Part shown: positions 1 to 9,045 of the stretch, in pieces
Layout: each line of letters opens with the position of its first letter
Position numbering within the stretch: the stretch's first letter is position 1
Assembly (NCBI GenBank): GCA_016783825.1
Contig: JADHVV010000009.1
Coordinates: forward strand, 1 to 48,538
Length of the DNA: 48,538 nt
Direction: 5' to 3'
DNA from: Candidatus Zhuqueibacterota bacterium
Lineage (GTDB): Bacteria; Zhuqueibacterota; Zhuqueibacteria; Thermofontimicrobiales; Thermofontimicrobiaceae
The notes under the pieces: model-generated
The model's database searches: none
Seen by the model: the letters and a program-made list of their open reading frames with translations, nothing else
What the model was told of the DNA's origin: nothing
Program-made: the position numbers and the translations under genes

Positions 1-187
1 CAATGTACAGATCATAGGCAGGGAATCACCAACTTCGTTGTATGACCAGGAACTCTCCAGCATGGAAGTCGAAGGCGGTTTTGATGCAACGGATTCCAAA
101 GGATTTATCAACATCAATACCATTCGGTTGAAAGCGCATTATCTTGTTTTGAGAAAGAAGAAACCGTATGATTGGAGAAATCGTTAA
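1..187 (+). CDS. argG: Argininosuccinate synthase, C-terminal end (partial)
   Basis: This is the last 61 codons of a gene entering from the left edge, read from base 2 and ending in TAA at 185-187. The peptide contains [18 protein letters not shown] followed by an acidic/glycine stretch and [12 protein letters not shown], which matches the conserved C-terminal helix of ArgG (the usual form is V-G-R-x-S-P-x-S-L-Y-D, then GFI-x-L-N). ArgG joins citrulline and aspartate using ATP to form argininosuccinate, the substrate of ArgH encoded next downstream, so the neighbourhood supports the call. The nucleotide-binding N-terminal domain lies outside the window. A periodic GGTGAGTGG repeat begins a few bases after the stop codon. 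Confidence 0.85.
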   Translation, partial: NVQIIGRESPTSLYDQELSSMEVEGGFDATDSKGFININTIRLKAHYLVLRKKKPYDWRNR

Positions 188-275
188 ATGGTGAGTGGTT
201 AGTGGTGAGTAGTTATTGGTGATTGGTTATACTGGTTATTGGTGAGTAGTGATTGGTTAGTAGTGAATTGAAAAT
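188..275 (+). repeat. Periodic GGTGAGTGG/GATTGGTTA repeat arm
   Basis: The sequence after the argG stop is built from degenerate units such as GGTGAGTGGTTAGT and GGTGATTGGTTA. It resembles one arm of the full palindrome of the same family at 43831-43921, which also begins at a stop codon (archease). Only one arm is present here. The rest of the argG-argH gap (276-472) shows nothing recognisable beyond the ribosome binding site of argH. Confidence 0.7.
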
Positions 276-472
276 AGTGGATATTCTCCCTAATCTCACA
301 ATCTATTTATTATCAAAAACTTGTTCAACAATGATAATAATTGTTTTCAAGTCGGTGGAAAGGTGCGGGGTATCCAGAATCCAGTTTCCAGCATCCGGAA
401 TCAAAGGCGTTAACCTGGTATTTTTAGTATCAAAACAATTCTGTAATTACATAGAAAGTGACAGGAATTAAA

Positions 473-1648
473 ATGAAACTCTGGGAAAAAGGTCAAAAAA
501 TAAATGAGCAGGTGTTCGATTTTACGGTCGGGGATGATTTTATTCTTGATTTGCATTTGGTCAAATATGATTGTATCGCATCCATAGCCCATGCAAGGAT
601 GCTGAATAAAATAAATATTCTCACAAATGAGGACGTAAATAAACTGATCGATGGGCTTAATGAAATAATCGAATTGAATGAAAAGGGCAGTTTTGAGATC
701 AAAAAGGAACAGGAAGATTGTCATACAGCAATTGAAAATTACTTAACAGATAAGCTGGGAGAACTTGGCAAAAAAATTCATACTGCCCGTTCGCGAAATG
801 ACCAAGTGTTGACTGCACTCCGGCTATTTTATCGCGACCAGGGAAAAGAGATAATTTCGTTGATGGATAATCTGACGGATTCCATTTCAGCATTTGTCAA
901 AAAAACCGGAGATGTAAAAATTCCCGGATACACGCACATGCAAAAAGCAATGCCATCCTCAATCAAACTTTGGGGAAATGCGTTTGTGGATTCAATGGAA
1001 GATAATAAGTCTTTGTTAGTTGCTGTGCTTGATATTTTGGATCAATCACCTTTGGGCACCGCGGCAGGTTATGGCGTCCCATTAGAGATAGACAGGGAGT
1101 TTACTGCCAGAGAATTGGGATTCTCCCGGGTTCAGGAAAATCCCATTTATGCTCAAAACAGCCGCGGGAAATTTGAAAGTTCACTGCTTCATATCTTGAA
1201 CCAGATCATGTTTGATTTGAATAAGATTGCTACTGATCTCATTTTGTTCAGTATGCCCGAATTTGGATTTTTCCAGTTGCCGGTTGAATTTTGTACCGGC
1301 AGCTCCATCATGCCGCAAAAGAAAAATCCTGATGTTCTGGAACTGCTTCGCGCGAAATATCATGTTGTTTCTGCCTGCGAGTTTCAGTTAAAGAATTTAA
1401 TGAGCAATCTTATTTCCGGGTATAACCGGGACATGCAGCTCAGCAAAGAACCAGTGATAAAAGCTTGTGCCATCACCAGGGAGAGCTTGGAGATCGGGGC
1501 AGCCTTGTTTGATCACCTGTTTGTAAATCGGGAAAAATGCGAGGCTGCTATGACGGAAGAGCTTTATGCCACAGAAAAAGTGTATGCGTTAGTGAAGCAA
1601 GGCATTCCGTTTCGGGATGCATATCAACAAATAGCGAGTAAAATGTGA
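473..1648 (+). CDS. argH: Argininosuccinate lyase
   Basis: ArgH cleaves argininosuccinate to arginine and fumarate, the last step of arginine synthesis, in the cytoplasm as a tetramer. The protein opens with MKLWEKG, typical of the family. Family motifs are in order: HTARSRNDQ at about 103-111, GYTHMQKAMP with the catalytic-region His at about 155, and the superfamily signature GSSIMPQKKNPD at about 276-287 with the flexible-loop serine. I chose ATG 473 because ACAGGA lies six bases upstream; an in-frame GTG at 458 is less likely. At 391 residues it is shorter than the usual 430-470: it stops soon after IPFRDAYQQIASKM, so much of the C-terminal helical tail is missing. Its stop overlaps the proB start by one base, implying translational coupling. 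Confidence 0.95.
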   Translation: MKLWEKGQKINEQVFDFTVGDDFILDLHLVKYDCIASIAHARMLNKINILTNEDVNKLIDGLNEIIELNEKGSFEIKKEQEDCHTAIENYLTDKLGELGKKIHTARSRNDQVLTALRLFYRDQGKEIISLMDNLTDSISAFVKKTGDVKIPGYTHMQKAMPSSIKLWGNAFVDSMEDNKSLLVAVLDILDQSPLGTAAGYGVPLEIDREFTARELGFSRVQENPIYAQNSRGKFESSLLHILNQIMFDLNKIATDLILFSMPEFGFFQLPVEFCTGSSIMPQKKNPDVLELLRAKYHVVSACEFQLKNLMSNLISGYNRDMQLSKEPVIKACAITRESLEIGAALFDHLFVNREKCEAAMTEELYATEKVYALVKQGIPFRDAYQQIASKM

Positions 1649-2787
1649 TGAACGAGATAAAAAGAAAACTACCGGAGATCAAACGGTTGATTATCAAAGT
1701 CGGCAGTTCCAGTTTGTGCCACAAAGATGGTAAAATTGATCCCAGCAAAATTGTCGAAATAACCCGCCAGGTTGCATTTCAGGCACAAAGCGGCATCGAT
1801 ATTATCCTTGTGTCCAGTGGCGCTGTTGCCTCGGGCAGGAATTTGTTGAAGGAATTTGGATCAGGGTCTTCGATTGTCAACAAACAGGCAGCAGCCGCTA
1901 TTGGGCAACCGATTCTGATGGGTTATTATCAGCAGTATTTTCAGGCTTATAATTTAAAAGCAGCCCAGGTATTGTTAACCCATGATGATCTGGACAACAG
2001 AAGGCGTTATCTGAATGCGCGGAACACATTAAACAATTTGATCGAGAATGGCATCATCCCCATTATAAACGAAAATGATACGGTCAGCGTTAAAGGAATT
2101 CAATTCAGTGACAATGATTTTTTAGGCGCACTGTGTACAAATATGGTTAATGCTGATCTGTTTATTATTCTATCGGACATCGATGGGATCGCCGATGCCG
2201 ATCCAAAAGAAAATCCCGATGCAAAAATTTATTCAACACTTTCGTTAGCCAAACTGCGTCAGCTTCAGGCTCAAAATACAAATTCATCGACGCGCTCTTT
2301 TGGACGCGGCGGAATTGTTACAAAACTAACAGCGCCTTACATGGCAGCTCAATACGGCGTTCCGACAATCATTGCAAACAGCCAAACGCGGGACATAATT
2401 TACAGGCTTTTAGATGGAGAAAAACTCGGCACACTAATTACACCTAAAAAAACCGAGCTGAATTCGTGGAAGGCTTACATCGCCCATGCGTTAAAATCCC
2501 GCGCTGCCGTTATAATTGATGATGGAGCATCAAATGCGGTAAAAAAAAGGAAAGCAAGTCTTTTAGCATCAGGTGTTATCCGGGCAAAAAATAAATTCAA
2601 CCGGGGAGATGGCGTCCGTTGTTGCCTGGAAGACGGGACAGAAATAGCTCGCGGCATTGTGGAATACAGCAGCGATGAAATAAATAAGATTGCCGGATGT
2701 CAGTCATCTGAGATTGAAAAAATTCTTGGATTTCAATTTAGGAGAGGTGTCATTCATAGAGATAATATGGTCATAACGGAGGAATAA
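1648..2787 (+). CDS. proB: Glutamate 5-kinase with C-terminal PUA domain
   Basis: ProB phosphorylates glutamate to gamma-glutamyl phosphate, the committed step of proline synthesis, and is normally feedback-inhibited by proline. The amino-acid kinase domain (about 10-260) starts with RLIIKVGSSSL and contains ILVSSGAVASG, PIINENDTVS and a FGRGGIVTKLTAP segment typical of the family. The C-terminal ~100 residues, from about 280, fit a PUA domain. Length (379 residues) is normal. ATG 1648 is preferred over the adjacent in-frame GTG at 1645; it shares one base with the argH stop. The stop at 2785-2787 overlaps the proA ATG by one base, and GGAGG at 2778-2782 inside the proB end serves as the proA ribosome binding site. 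Confidence 0.96.
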   Translation: MNEIKRKLPEIKRLIIKVGSSSLCHKDGKIDPSKIVEITRQVAFQAQSGIDIILVSSGAVASGRNLLKEFGSGSSIVNKQAAAAIGQPILMGYYQQYFQAYNLKAAQVLLTHDDLDNRRRYLNARNTLNNLIENGIIPIINENDTVSVKGIQFSDNDFLGALCTNMVNADLFIILSDIDGIADADPKENPDAKIYSTLSLAKLRQLQAQNTNSSTRSFGRGGIVTKLTAPYMAAQYGVPTIIANSQTRDIIYRLLDGEKLGTLITPKKTELNSWKAYIAHALKSRAAVIIDDGASNAVKKRKASLLASGVIRAKNKFNRGDGVRCCLEDGTEIARGIVEYSSDEINKIAGCQSSEIEKILGFQFRRGVIHRDNMVITEE

Positions 2788-4037
2788 TGAAAACACAAGC
2801 ATTAATGGAGTTGGGAAAAGCAACTAAAACAAGCAGCCGGATTTTACCGACGCTTTCAACCAAAACTAAAGGCAAAATATTAATGAATATGGCTGAGCAG
2901 ATTCAATCACAACATGAGCTGATTCAAAAGGAAAATCGACTCGACCTAAAAGCAGCTAAAGAAAAAGGATTGTCAGCAGCAATGATTGACCGCCTAACTT
3001 TAACTTCAGAGCGAATCAATGGTATGGCAGACAGCCTAAAGGAAGTAGTGGGACTTCCTGATCCGGTGGGAGAAATTGTTGAAGAATACACTCGCCCCAA
3101 CGGATTGATGGTACAACGGCGCAGAATCCCTTTGGGCGTCATTGGTGTGATTTATGAGTCGCGTCCCAACGTAACTGTGGAAGCCGCTTCGCTTTGTTTT
3201 TATGCTGGAAATGGTTTGCTGCTTCGCGGTGGTTCCGAAGCAATTCACTCCAACCGAATACTTGTAAAAATATTAAAGCAAGCTTTAGCGCCATTCAACC
3301 TGGAAGATGCCATCAACATTGTTCCAACCACCGAACGATCTACTGTTGATGAAATGGCAAAAATGGACGAAGTGCTGGATGTGATAATCCCTCGCGGTGG
3401 AGAAGGACTCATCCGCCGGGTGAAAAGCGTGGCAACGGTTCCGGTCATTGCCCACTATAAAGGGAATTGTCATATCTATGTTGATGAGACCGCAGATATA
3501 ATTAAAGCAAGACAAATTGTTATAAACGGAAAAACACAAAGACCGGGAGTATGTAATGCAACCGAGACATTGCTTGTCCATAAGAAAATTGCCGATAAAT
3601 TTATGCCATTGATGCTTGGTGACCTTCACAAACATAATGTGGAAATCCGCGGCTGCGACAAAACTCGTTCATATTGCGACAAAATCAAACCAGCCACATC
3701 TGCTGATTATGAAGAAGAGTTTTTGGATCTCATCTTGGCTGTTAAGGTAGTCGATAATGTGGAAGCCGCAATAGATCACATCCACCAATACGGCAGCGAT
3801 CACACCGAAGCAATCGTCAGCGAAAATCCTGACTCCATTGATAAATTTGTCAAGTCGCTGGACAGCTCTGCAATTATGATAAATACCTCAACCCGTTTTA
3901 ATGACGGTGGTCAATTGGGTCTTGGCGCCGAGATTGGTATCAGCACAACCAAAATGCATGCTTTTGGTCCCATGGGATTACGGGAGTTGACAACGAGTAA
4001 GTTTGTGGTTCGGGGGGAGGGGCAGGTAAGAGCATAG
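2787..4037 (+). CDS. proA: Glutamate-5-semialdehyde dehydrogenase (gamma-glutamyl phosphate reductase)
   Basis: ProA reduces gamma-glutamyl phosphate with NADPH to glutamate semialdehyde, acting directly on the ProB product. The aldehyde dehydrogenase fold is clear: GVIGVIYESRPNVTVEAA at about 118-135, LRGGSEAIHSN at about 146-156, VIIPRGGEGLI at about 199-209, and the catalytic cysteine in GVCNATETLLV (about Cys256). Length is 416 residues, normal for the family. The last 213 bases (3825-4037) have an ungapped second copy at 5156-5368, about 85 percent identical by eye and differing mostly at third codon positions. This suggests that the present 3' end was replaced by, or duplicated around, the toxin-antitoxin islet. 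The encoded protein itself looks intact. Confidence 0.96.
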   Translation: MKTQALMELGKATKTSSRILPTLSTKTKGKILMNMAEQIQSQHELIQKENRLDLKAAKEKGLSAAMIDRLTLTSERINGMADSLKEVVGLPDPVGEIVEEYTRPNGLMVQRRRIPLGVIGVIYESRPNVTVEAASLCFYAGNGLLLRGGSEAIHSNRILVKILKQALAPFNLEDAINIVPTTERSTVDEMAKMDEVLDVIIPRGGEGLIRRVKSVATVPVIAHYKGNCHIYVDETADIIKARQIVINGKTQRPGVCNATETLLVHKKIADKFMPLMLGDLHKHNVEIRGCDKTRSYCDKIKPATSADYEEEFLDLILAVKVVDNVEAAIDHIHQYGSDHTEAIVSENPDSIDKFVKSLDSSAIMINTSTRFNDGGQLGLGAEIGISTTKMHAFGPMGLRELTTSKFVVRGEGQVRA

Positions 4038-4078
4038 CCCATTAGCGGTCAAGCCAAGAGAAAAATAGGCTATTATCG

Positions 4079-4181
4079 TTGACAATTATCAATTATCAAT
4101 TCTCACAATTTTTTTTGTTTGTTATTATCTTAATTAAAAATTAATTGACAATTGTGAACGGCTAATTGAGAATTGTCAATT
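4079..4181. repeat. Imperfect palindrome with AATTGATAATTG-type periodic arms, copy 1
   Basis: The left arm begins TTGACAATTATCAATTATC and the right arm ends near AATTGAGAATTGTCAATTA. The arms are roughly reverse complementary and each is built from degenerate ~7-nt steps. A GCATAGCCC motif precedes this copy (about 4032) and recurs before the second copy (about 4240), so the palindrome belongs to a unit of about 208 bp repeated twice in the islet. Confidence 0.75.
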
Positions 4182-4280
4182 ATTAAATTTGCCTATTCTT
4201 GCTAATTTTATCATACTTCAGTTTAACTTGGTGGCAATGGGGCATAGCCCAATGCTGTTAGCTTTAAAGAAAATATTTAA

Positions 4281-4373
4281 CTTCATTGACAATTAGCAAT
4301 TCTCAATTGAAATTTGTAATTTATAAAAATTAATTGTGAATTGTGAATGACTAATTGAGAACTGTGAATGAAA
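4281..4373. repeat. Imperfect palindrome with periodic arms, copy 2
   Basis: This is the second member of the same family. It runs from CATTGACAATTAGCAATTC to CTAATTGAGAACTGTGAATG around an AT-rich centre. It lies between proA and the antitoxin gene. Between 4374 and 4548 I see no gene and no clear promoter. Confidence 0.7.
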
Positions 4374-4557
4374 GAGACAATCCTTTTTTCTTAAAAAAAT
4401 AATGCCATTTGGGGGATGGGCAGGTTGGGATTAATTCAGTTTGAAAGATTAATTTCAAAATTCCATTTTGTTTATCCAAAAAGAAAGCTTGATTTTTTGC
4501 AGTATTTTATTTAATTTGTTACAAAAAAAATTTCATTTTTCAAAAACCGAGGATTAC

Positions 4558-4785
4558 ATGTACAACCGAATCGAAGTCAATCCTGAAGTTTGTCACGGAA
4601 AACCCGTGATTCGTGGCACGCGCATTATGGTGCGAAACATTTTGGGCGCACTGGCTGGCGGTGACTCCATTAAGGACATACTGCAGAACTATCCTGAATT
4701 GACCCTGGCAGATATTAAAACCGCCATTGCGTATGCCATCGAGTTAGTTGACGATACACAGCTCAGCATCAAGGTGTCGGCGTGA
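4558..4785 (+). CDS. DUF433 antitoxin
   Basis: The 75-residue protein carries the DUF433 core: NPEVCHGKPVIRGTRIMV near the N-terminus, then a short winged-helix-like stretch (ILGALAGGDSIKDILQNYPEL followed by TLADIKTAIAYA). Members of this family are antitoxins encoded just upstream of PIN-like DUF5615 toxins; they neutralise the toxin and usually repress their own operon. I chose ATG 4558 because GAGGA lies at 4549-4553; the upstream in-frame extension starts at a TTG in low-complexity AT-rich sequence. The stop overlaps the toxin GTG start by four bases (GTGA). The pair sits between the two copies of the proA 3' end, so it is cargo of that islet. The partner is inferred from position and family. 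Confidence 0.88.
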   Translation: MYNRIEVNPEVCHGKPVIRGTRIMVRNILGALAGGDSIKDILQNYPELTLADIKTAIAYAIELVDDTQLSIKVSA

Positions 4786-5156
4786 TCAAAATATTGCTTG
4801 ATCAAAATATCCCATCGCTTATTGAAACCTGGCTGCAACACGTTGTAGGTAAAACAGCAGAGATCACATCGACACGGACGCTCGGTATGCAGCGCATGAC
4901 CGATGACAAGATTTTTTATTATTGCCAGCAGCACAGGATGGTCATTATCACTTATGATGAAGATTTTCAAAATCCAGTCATAATGCCCAATATTCCCGGC
5001 TACGGCGTCGTCAAGCTGAATGTCTATCCTACCGGTTTGCAACAGACCCAGGATGCCCTGTTGCGTTTACTTGATAATTACTCTATCGAAACCTGGGAAA
5101 AGGCTTCGATCGTAGTTGATCCTCATAAGATTCGTTATCAAAAGAAACATAATTGA
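4782..5156 (+). CDS. DUF5615 PIN-like toxin
   Basis: This 124-residue protein is a PIN-like (Mut7-C-type) nuclease candidate. The acidic pattern expected of the fold is visible: LLDQNIP with Asp7, TDDKIFYYC with Asp41/Asp42, and ITYDEDF with Asp59 and Asp61. Families of this type act as toxins, probably RNA endonucleases, and are held inactive by the DUF433 partner. The start is GTG 4782, overlapping the antitoxin stop, which suggests translational coupling that keeps antitoxin in excess. The stop codon at 5154-5156 touches the first base of the displaced proA 3' copy, so the gene ends exactly at the islet edge. The activity is inferred from family; no biochemical claim is made. Confidence 0.85.
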   Translation: MIKILLDQNIPSLIETWLQHVVGKTAEITSTRTLGMQRMTDDKIFYYCQQHRMVIITYDEDFQNPVIMPNIPGYGVVKLNVYPTGLQQTQDALLRLLDNYSIETWEKASIVVDPHKIRYQKKHN

Positions 5157-5368
5157 ATCCGGACTCCATAGATAAGTTTGTTAAGTCATTAGACAGCTCC
5201 GCAATTGTGATAAATACATCAACCCGGTTTAATGATGGCGGACAATTGGGGCTTGGCGCCGAGATTGGCATCAGCACGACAAAAATGCATGCCATTGGTC
5301 CCATGGGTTTAAGTGAGTTGACTACGAGTAAGTTTGTGGTGAGGGGGGAGGGGCAGGTAAGGGTGTGA
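5156..5368 (+). pseudogene. Displaced second copy of the proA 3' end
   Basis: This 213-bp stretch aligns without gaps to 3825-4037, the proA 3' end. About 31 mismatches are visible by eye, most of them synonymous; only about four residues differ (Met to Val, Phe to Ile, Arg to Ser, Ala to Val), and the stop is TGA instead of TAG. It has no start codon and no upstream proA sequence, so it cannot make a working enzyme. The excess of silent changes means the copy diverged while under selection as part of a complete proA, which fits replacement of the native 3' end by an incoming element. A terminator follows at 5409. Confidence 0.9.
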
Positions 5369-5408
5369 AATAGGACTTGTTAACTTTTATTGAATTTTTT
5401 GAAGTAAA

Positions 5409-5450
5409 GGCTCTAGCAAAACATTGTTTTCTGGAGCCTCAACTTTTTTT
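5409..5450 (+). terminator. Rho-independent terminator after the displaced proA end
   Basis: GGCTCTAGCAAAACA pairs with TGTTTTCTGGAGCC (5409-5438), followed by a T7 run at 5444-5450. Its position 40 bp after the displaced proA stop suggests that it is the original terminator of the proA operon. From 5451 to 5652 I see nothing recognisable. Confidence 0.75.
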
Positions 5451-5652
5451 AGTAAAACCCCTGTTGTTCACAACTACGGTCAAATACTTTCCTTAACAAG
5501 GATTGCGGTGGTGTCCCCAGGGGGACGGTTCGTAAATAGTGAATCCAAATTATCAGACAATGTTGACTTTCAGGAACTCCTACAAAGATAAAGAACGCGG
5601 ATATAATTTTTTCACCATTAAGGACTTTTAACACCTTCTATAATTTGACTTT

Positions 5653-5805
5653 TTATCGTTGCTTCATTGACTTAATAGCTTTATCCTCAATAATATTTTT
5701 TAGCAACATCATTCCAGGCTGCACCCCATTATGCCAACAATCCCCAAAAACCTGCAAATCCGCGGCGTCAATGATCTGGTTGCCGCCATCTGTGTTTTTA
5801 TTGTA
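5653..5805 (-). pseudogene. Dockerin/EF-hand-like C-terminal remnant
   Basis: Reading leftward, the frame gives NYNKNTDGGNQIIDAADLQV, then FGDCWHNGVQPG and a short tail ending KSMKQR and TAA at 5653-5655. The N-D-G-x-N-x-I-I-D-A-A-D-L pattern matches one repeat of a type I dockerin or similar calcium-binding loop at the C-terminus of secreted proteins. No start codon or upstream coding continues: the frame runs into an unrelated plus-strand fragment near 5812. A related remnant lies at 11685-11870 on the same strand. Confidence 0.55.
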
Positions 5806-5811
5806 ATTGAA

Positions 5812-5937
5812 AAACCGGCGATAAAGATGGAACGTTTACAAAAATCACCACCGGTGATATCGTTGACGATAATACTTCATCAAGCGGTAGTGTTGTATGG
5901 GCAGATTTTAATAGCGATGGATATTTGGATGTACTAG
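5812..5937 (+). pseudogene. FG-GAP/VCBS-type repeat fragment
   Basis: The plus strand reads GDKDGTFTKITTGDIVDDNT, then SGSVVWADFNSDGYLDVLA. The D-G-T-F and D-F-N-x-D-G-x-x-D-V-L-A motifs are one blade of an FG-GAP/VCBS beta-propeller from a secreted protein. A stop lies just upstream in frame, and the fragment ends abruptly against the 3' end of the oppositely oriented YD-repeat gene. It is a broken piece bounded by two rearrangement joints. Confidence 0.6.
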
Positions 5938-8900
5938 CAAAGGCGGTTATACGGATCATAGCTAAATTGATTATGCCACAGCGTCTTTCCCGATTGATTT
6001 GTAATATTTTCATCGATCAACCGATAAGCATAATCATACTCATATTCATAAGTGTTTTGGCTATCATCAACAATTCGATTGATCATTGTTGTGTTATCAT
6101 AACTATAAGTGAAATTAGAAATAATTGAATGATCAGACTTTAAATTTTGAATCGATGTTATTCGATGCATCGCATCATAGCTATAATCAGTAAAACTGCC
6201 ATTGCCCAAGGATAGTTTTGTTATATAATTAAAGCTTGGATCGTAGTCATAATGAGCAGTAGCGTAAGAACTAACAACATCTGTTAAACGATGTAGATCG
6301 TCGTAAGTATAATTTACAGTAAATCCATCTACAGACATCGTTAATCGATTGCCAGCATTATCATAACTATAAGTTATTTCATCATCTGTAAAAGGGCCAT
6401 CTTTTATTGTAAGCCGCCCACCATTATCATATTGATAACTTGTAGTTCCTATACCATCCGAAACTGAAATTATTTCCCCATTATCGTTATGGCTGAAACT
6501 TACTGAAGGTGTCGCATCAGAATAATTAATATTGGTCAACAGGTTATAATCATAGGTATAAGAAGTAAGTGTACCATTTTCATCTAATCTCGAGAGTACA
6601 TTGCCTAAAATATCATAGGAATAACTCCTAGATGTTCCATCAGGATTGGTTGCAAATATAATTCTGTTAAGATTATCATACCTGTAACTGGAAACCTGAC
6701 CATTTACAATCAAAGATAATACATTACCGTTACCATCCCTAGTATAGTTAATGGTTCCCTCAGGGCCATTGCTACTTGTTTGATGTGCGATATTATTGTA
6801 CTGATAATGTGTCACTCTACCACCACGGTCAGTTACTGAGGTAAGGTTGAAAAAATCGTAGCTAAAGTTTATCGTAGAACCATCAGGATAAGAGATCTGG
6901 GTTATATTGTTAAGATTATCATAAACTTGATTAATAGTAATCCCATTAGTTGTTTTTGCCGTTATTCTTCCTACAGCATCTACATGGTAGGTAGTAGAAG
7001 GACCTATGTTGTAATCAATAGTTTCCAAATAACCATTACTGTTATAGTGATAATTAATCAGCTTGCCATTTGGATCGGTACTTGTTTCAAGATTGCCATT
7101 TGCATTATATGTAAAAGAGCTTGTGCCAACAGGGGTCGTGATACTTGTCAAGTTATTGTTCCCATCATAACCATAAGTTGTTGTTCTGTTCATGGGATCA
7201 GTAATCGCTTCCAGATTATTTTCAGTATCATAGGTGTAAGTTGTTGTTTTACTTCTTGGATCAACAATAGTTGTCACATTACCATTAGCATCATAACTAT
7301 ATTGTGTTTGATATGTCCCTTTCGTCATACTTGTTTTATGTCCGTAACTGTCATATTGGTAGTAAACGGAAGCCGATGGATTGGGATAGGTGATATGGGT
7401 TTTTCTGGCATTAGCAATATCTATGTGATGTTTGTATGCATTGCCATTATTATCATAAATCGTTGTGACCGCATCATTATCTCCCAGCCACATATAGGTA
7501 ACATCTGAACTCACTCCATTGGGATTGGTGAACGTTATAATATAGGCGATTTCGTTAGCCATATTATTTTCTGTAACATCATATTTTACAGATGAAGTAC
7601 CATGTGGTGTCGTAATGGATATAATTCTCACTTCGTATGCCGGTGCTGGGTCGGATTTTTGCAAAATTTCAACGATATCATATTCGAGCGTTGATGTATA
7701 ACCACCAATATCGGTAATACTGACAAGATAGTCATTGTCCGTATATCCGTATTGAAAAGTCGCAGTGCGTCCTAATGGATCCTCAGCTTGTGTGATTCTG
7801 CCATCACTATTGAGCGTGAACTGCGTCGAGCGTCCGCTAGCATCGGTAACACTGGTCAAATTATAATCCCCATTATAAGTAAGTGTTACTTGATTACCAT
7901 TGCGATCTTCGATTGCTGTTAATTTTTTATGAGTTGGATCATCAAAAATGTATTCTATTTTGGAACCTTTTTATTTTAAGGTGTAACCGTAACCACCAGT
8001 CACGGAATATCTAATCAATTCGTCATGTTCATATCCATACTTAGAATCGAAACTACTGCCGTTCCATTTATAATGTTTTCTTTGGCCATCTCCCATAATA
8101 ACTATGATGGAATCACTTGTCGCCTCATGATAAAAAGCGGCATAAGCAAAACTCCACTGTTTACCCATTGGGAAATACTGTGTTGGTGCTGCTAATCCAC
8201 CTGTTATCTCTTGTTTGTTATTTCCGTTATATACAAGTTTCAGTGCAATGTCAGGTCCAATTCCAGTACGGTACCACATGGGGATATCGGATGCAACAAC
8301 ATTTAATATGATGGGATTTATTGAAAATAATGGCATTGCCATAGTGCCTATAGCTGGATTATAACGTTTGATATAGTCTTCTACAGATGGCCATTCGTCA
8401 GATTGATCCGAACTATTTCTGCATTGACCTTGTGGTTCATTGTTTTCCGGATCATCTCCTTGATGTTCTCCATCATCTTCAGGTGTTCTTGCTTCATGCA
8501 TATATAAGCCCTTTATCGATGCCTGTTTTTCATTTGAAATGGTTACATATTTGTTTTTGTCATAAAAAATAATCGCTTTGCCTGAGTAAGTTTACGCGAA
8601 ATGAGAAGGGCTCACTTGTAATAAGTTTGGTGCTTCAGGATCAAACACGAAGTACATTTCGTTTTGGTAATCTTTTAATACAATATAATGTTGAGATGAA
8701 TAATGAAGGATGGCTGGTTTTGGCAGATCAGGTAAATCGTTTAAATCCACTTGCACAGCCTGTGCTGTTGGGGAAAGTTTTTTGCTCCAATACAGCATCT
8801 CCGCCAATGAGACAGGTTCTTTAACAAAAGAATTTTCTGCCAGAATATTATTGAAATAATTAGAACTGAGATATTTGAGGACATCGGTACCGCAGGATAG

Positions 8901-9023
8901 TTGTTTGTTCTTTTCATTTACAGGATTTATTGTCTGTGTTGTTTGGCTTGCCAGGTTTGTGGTAAGTAGAAAAATCCATACAACAAAAAATACCTTGACT
9001 GAATAATTTCTATATATTTTCAT
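5934..9023 (-). pseudogene. Secreted C39-peptidase/YD-repeat (Rhs-like) protein with two in-frame TAA codons and a truncated 3' end
   Basis: One reading frame of about 3.1 kb is broken only by TAA at 8592-8594 and TAA at 7971-7973. The first part has a signal peptide (about residues 1-26) and a C39-like papain-fold domain with candidate catalytic Cys44 (LSCGTDVLKYL), His112 (SSQHYIVL) and Asp128 (VFDPEAP). Across the first stop the text continues TYSGKAIIFYD, as the end of a C39 domain should. The middle part (MHEARTPEDD onward) is an Rhs-type N-terminal region. After the second stop come KGSKIEYIFDD and about 30 YD repeats (for example YSYDILGNVLSRLDENGT). The C-terminus ends at YDPYNRLC, lacking any Rhs core or effector tip, because an FG-GAP fragment abuts it. 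Intact relatives are large cell-surface or secreted proteins. The gene starts 22 bp after the FlgD-like gene. Whether the stops are decay or read through cannot be told from sequence. Confidence 0.8.
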
Positions 9024-9045
9024 TCTTTTCCCTTTACATTTTTAT

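Noticed and set aside
5934-8572. Several plus-strand open frames across the YD region (for example 6927-7508)
   Set aside because: They are antisense shadows of the YD-repeat coding sequence; the minus strand has continuous family motifs.
7971-8594. Genetic code change with TAA as a sense codon
   Set aside because: proB and several other intact genes in the window end in TAA, and neighbouring genes show other signs of decay.
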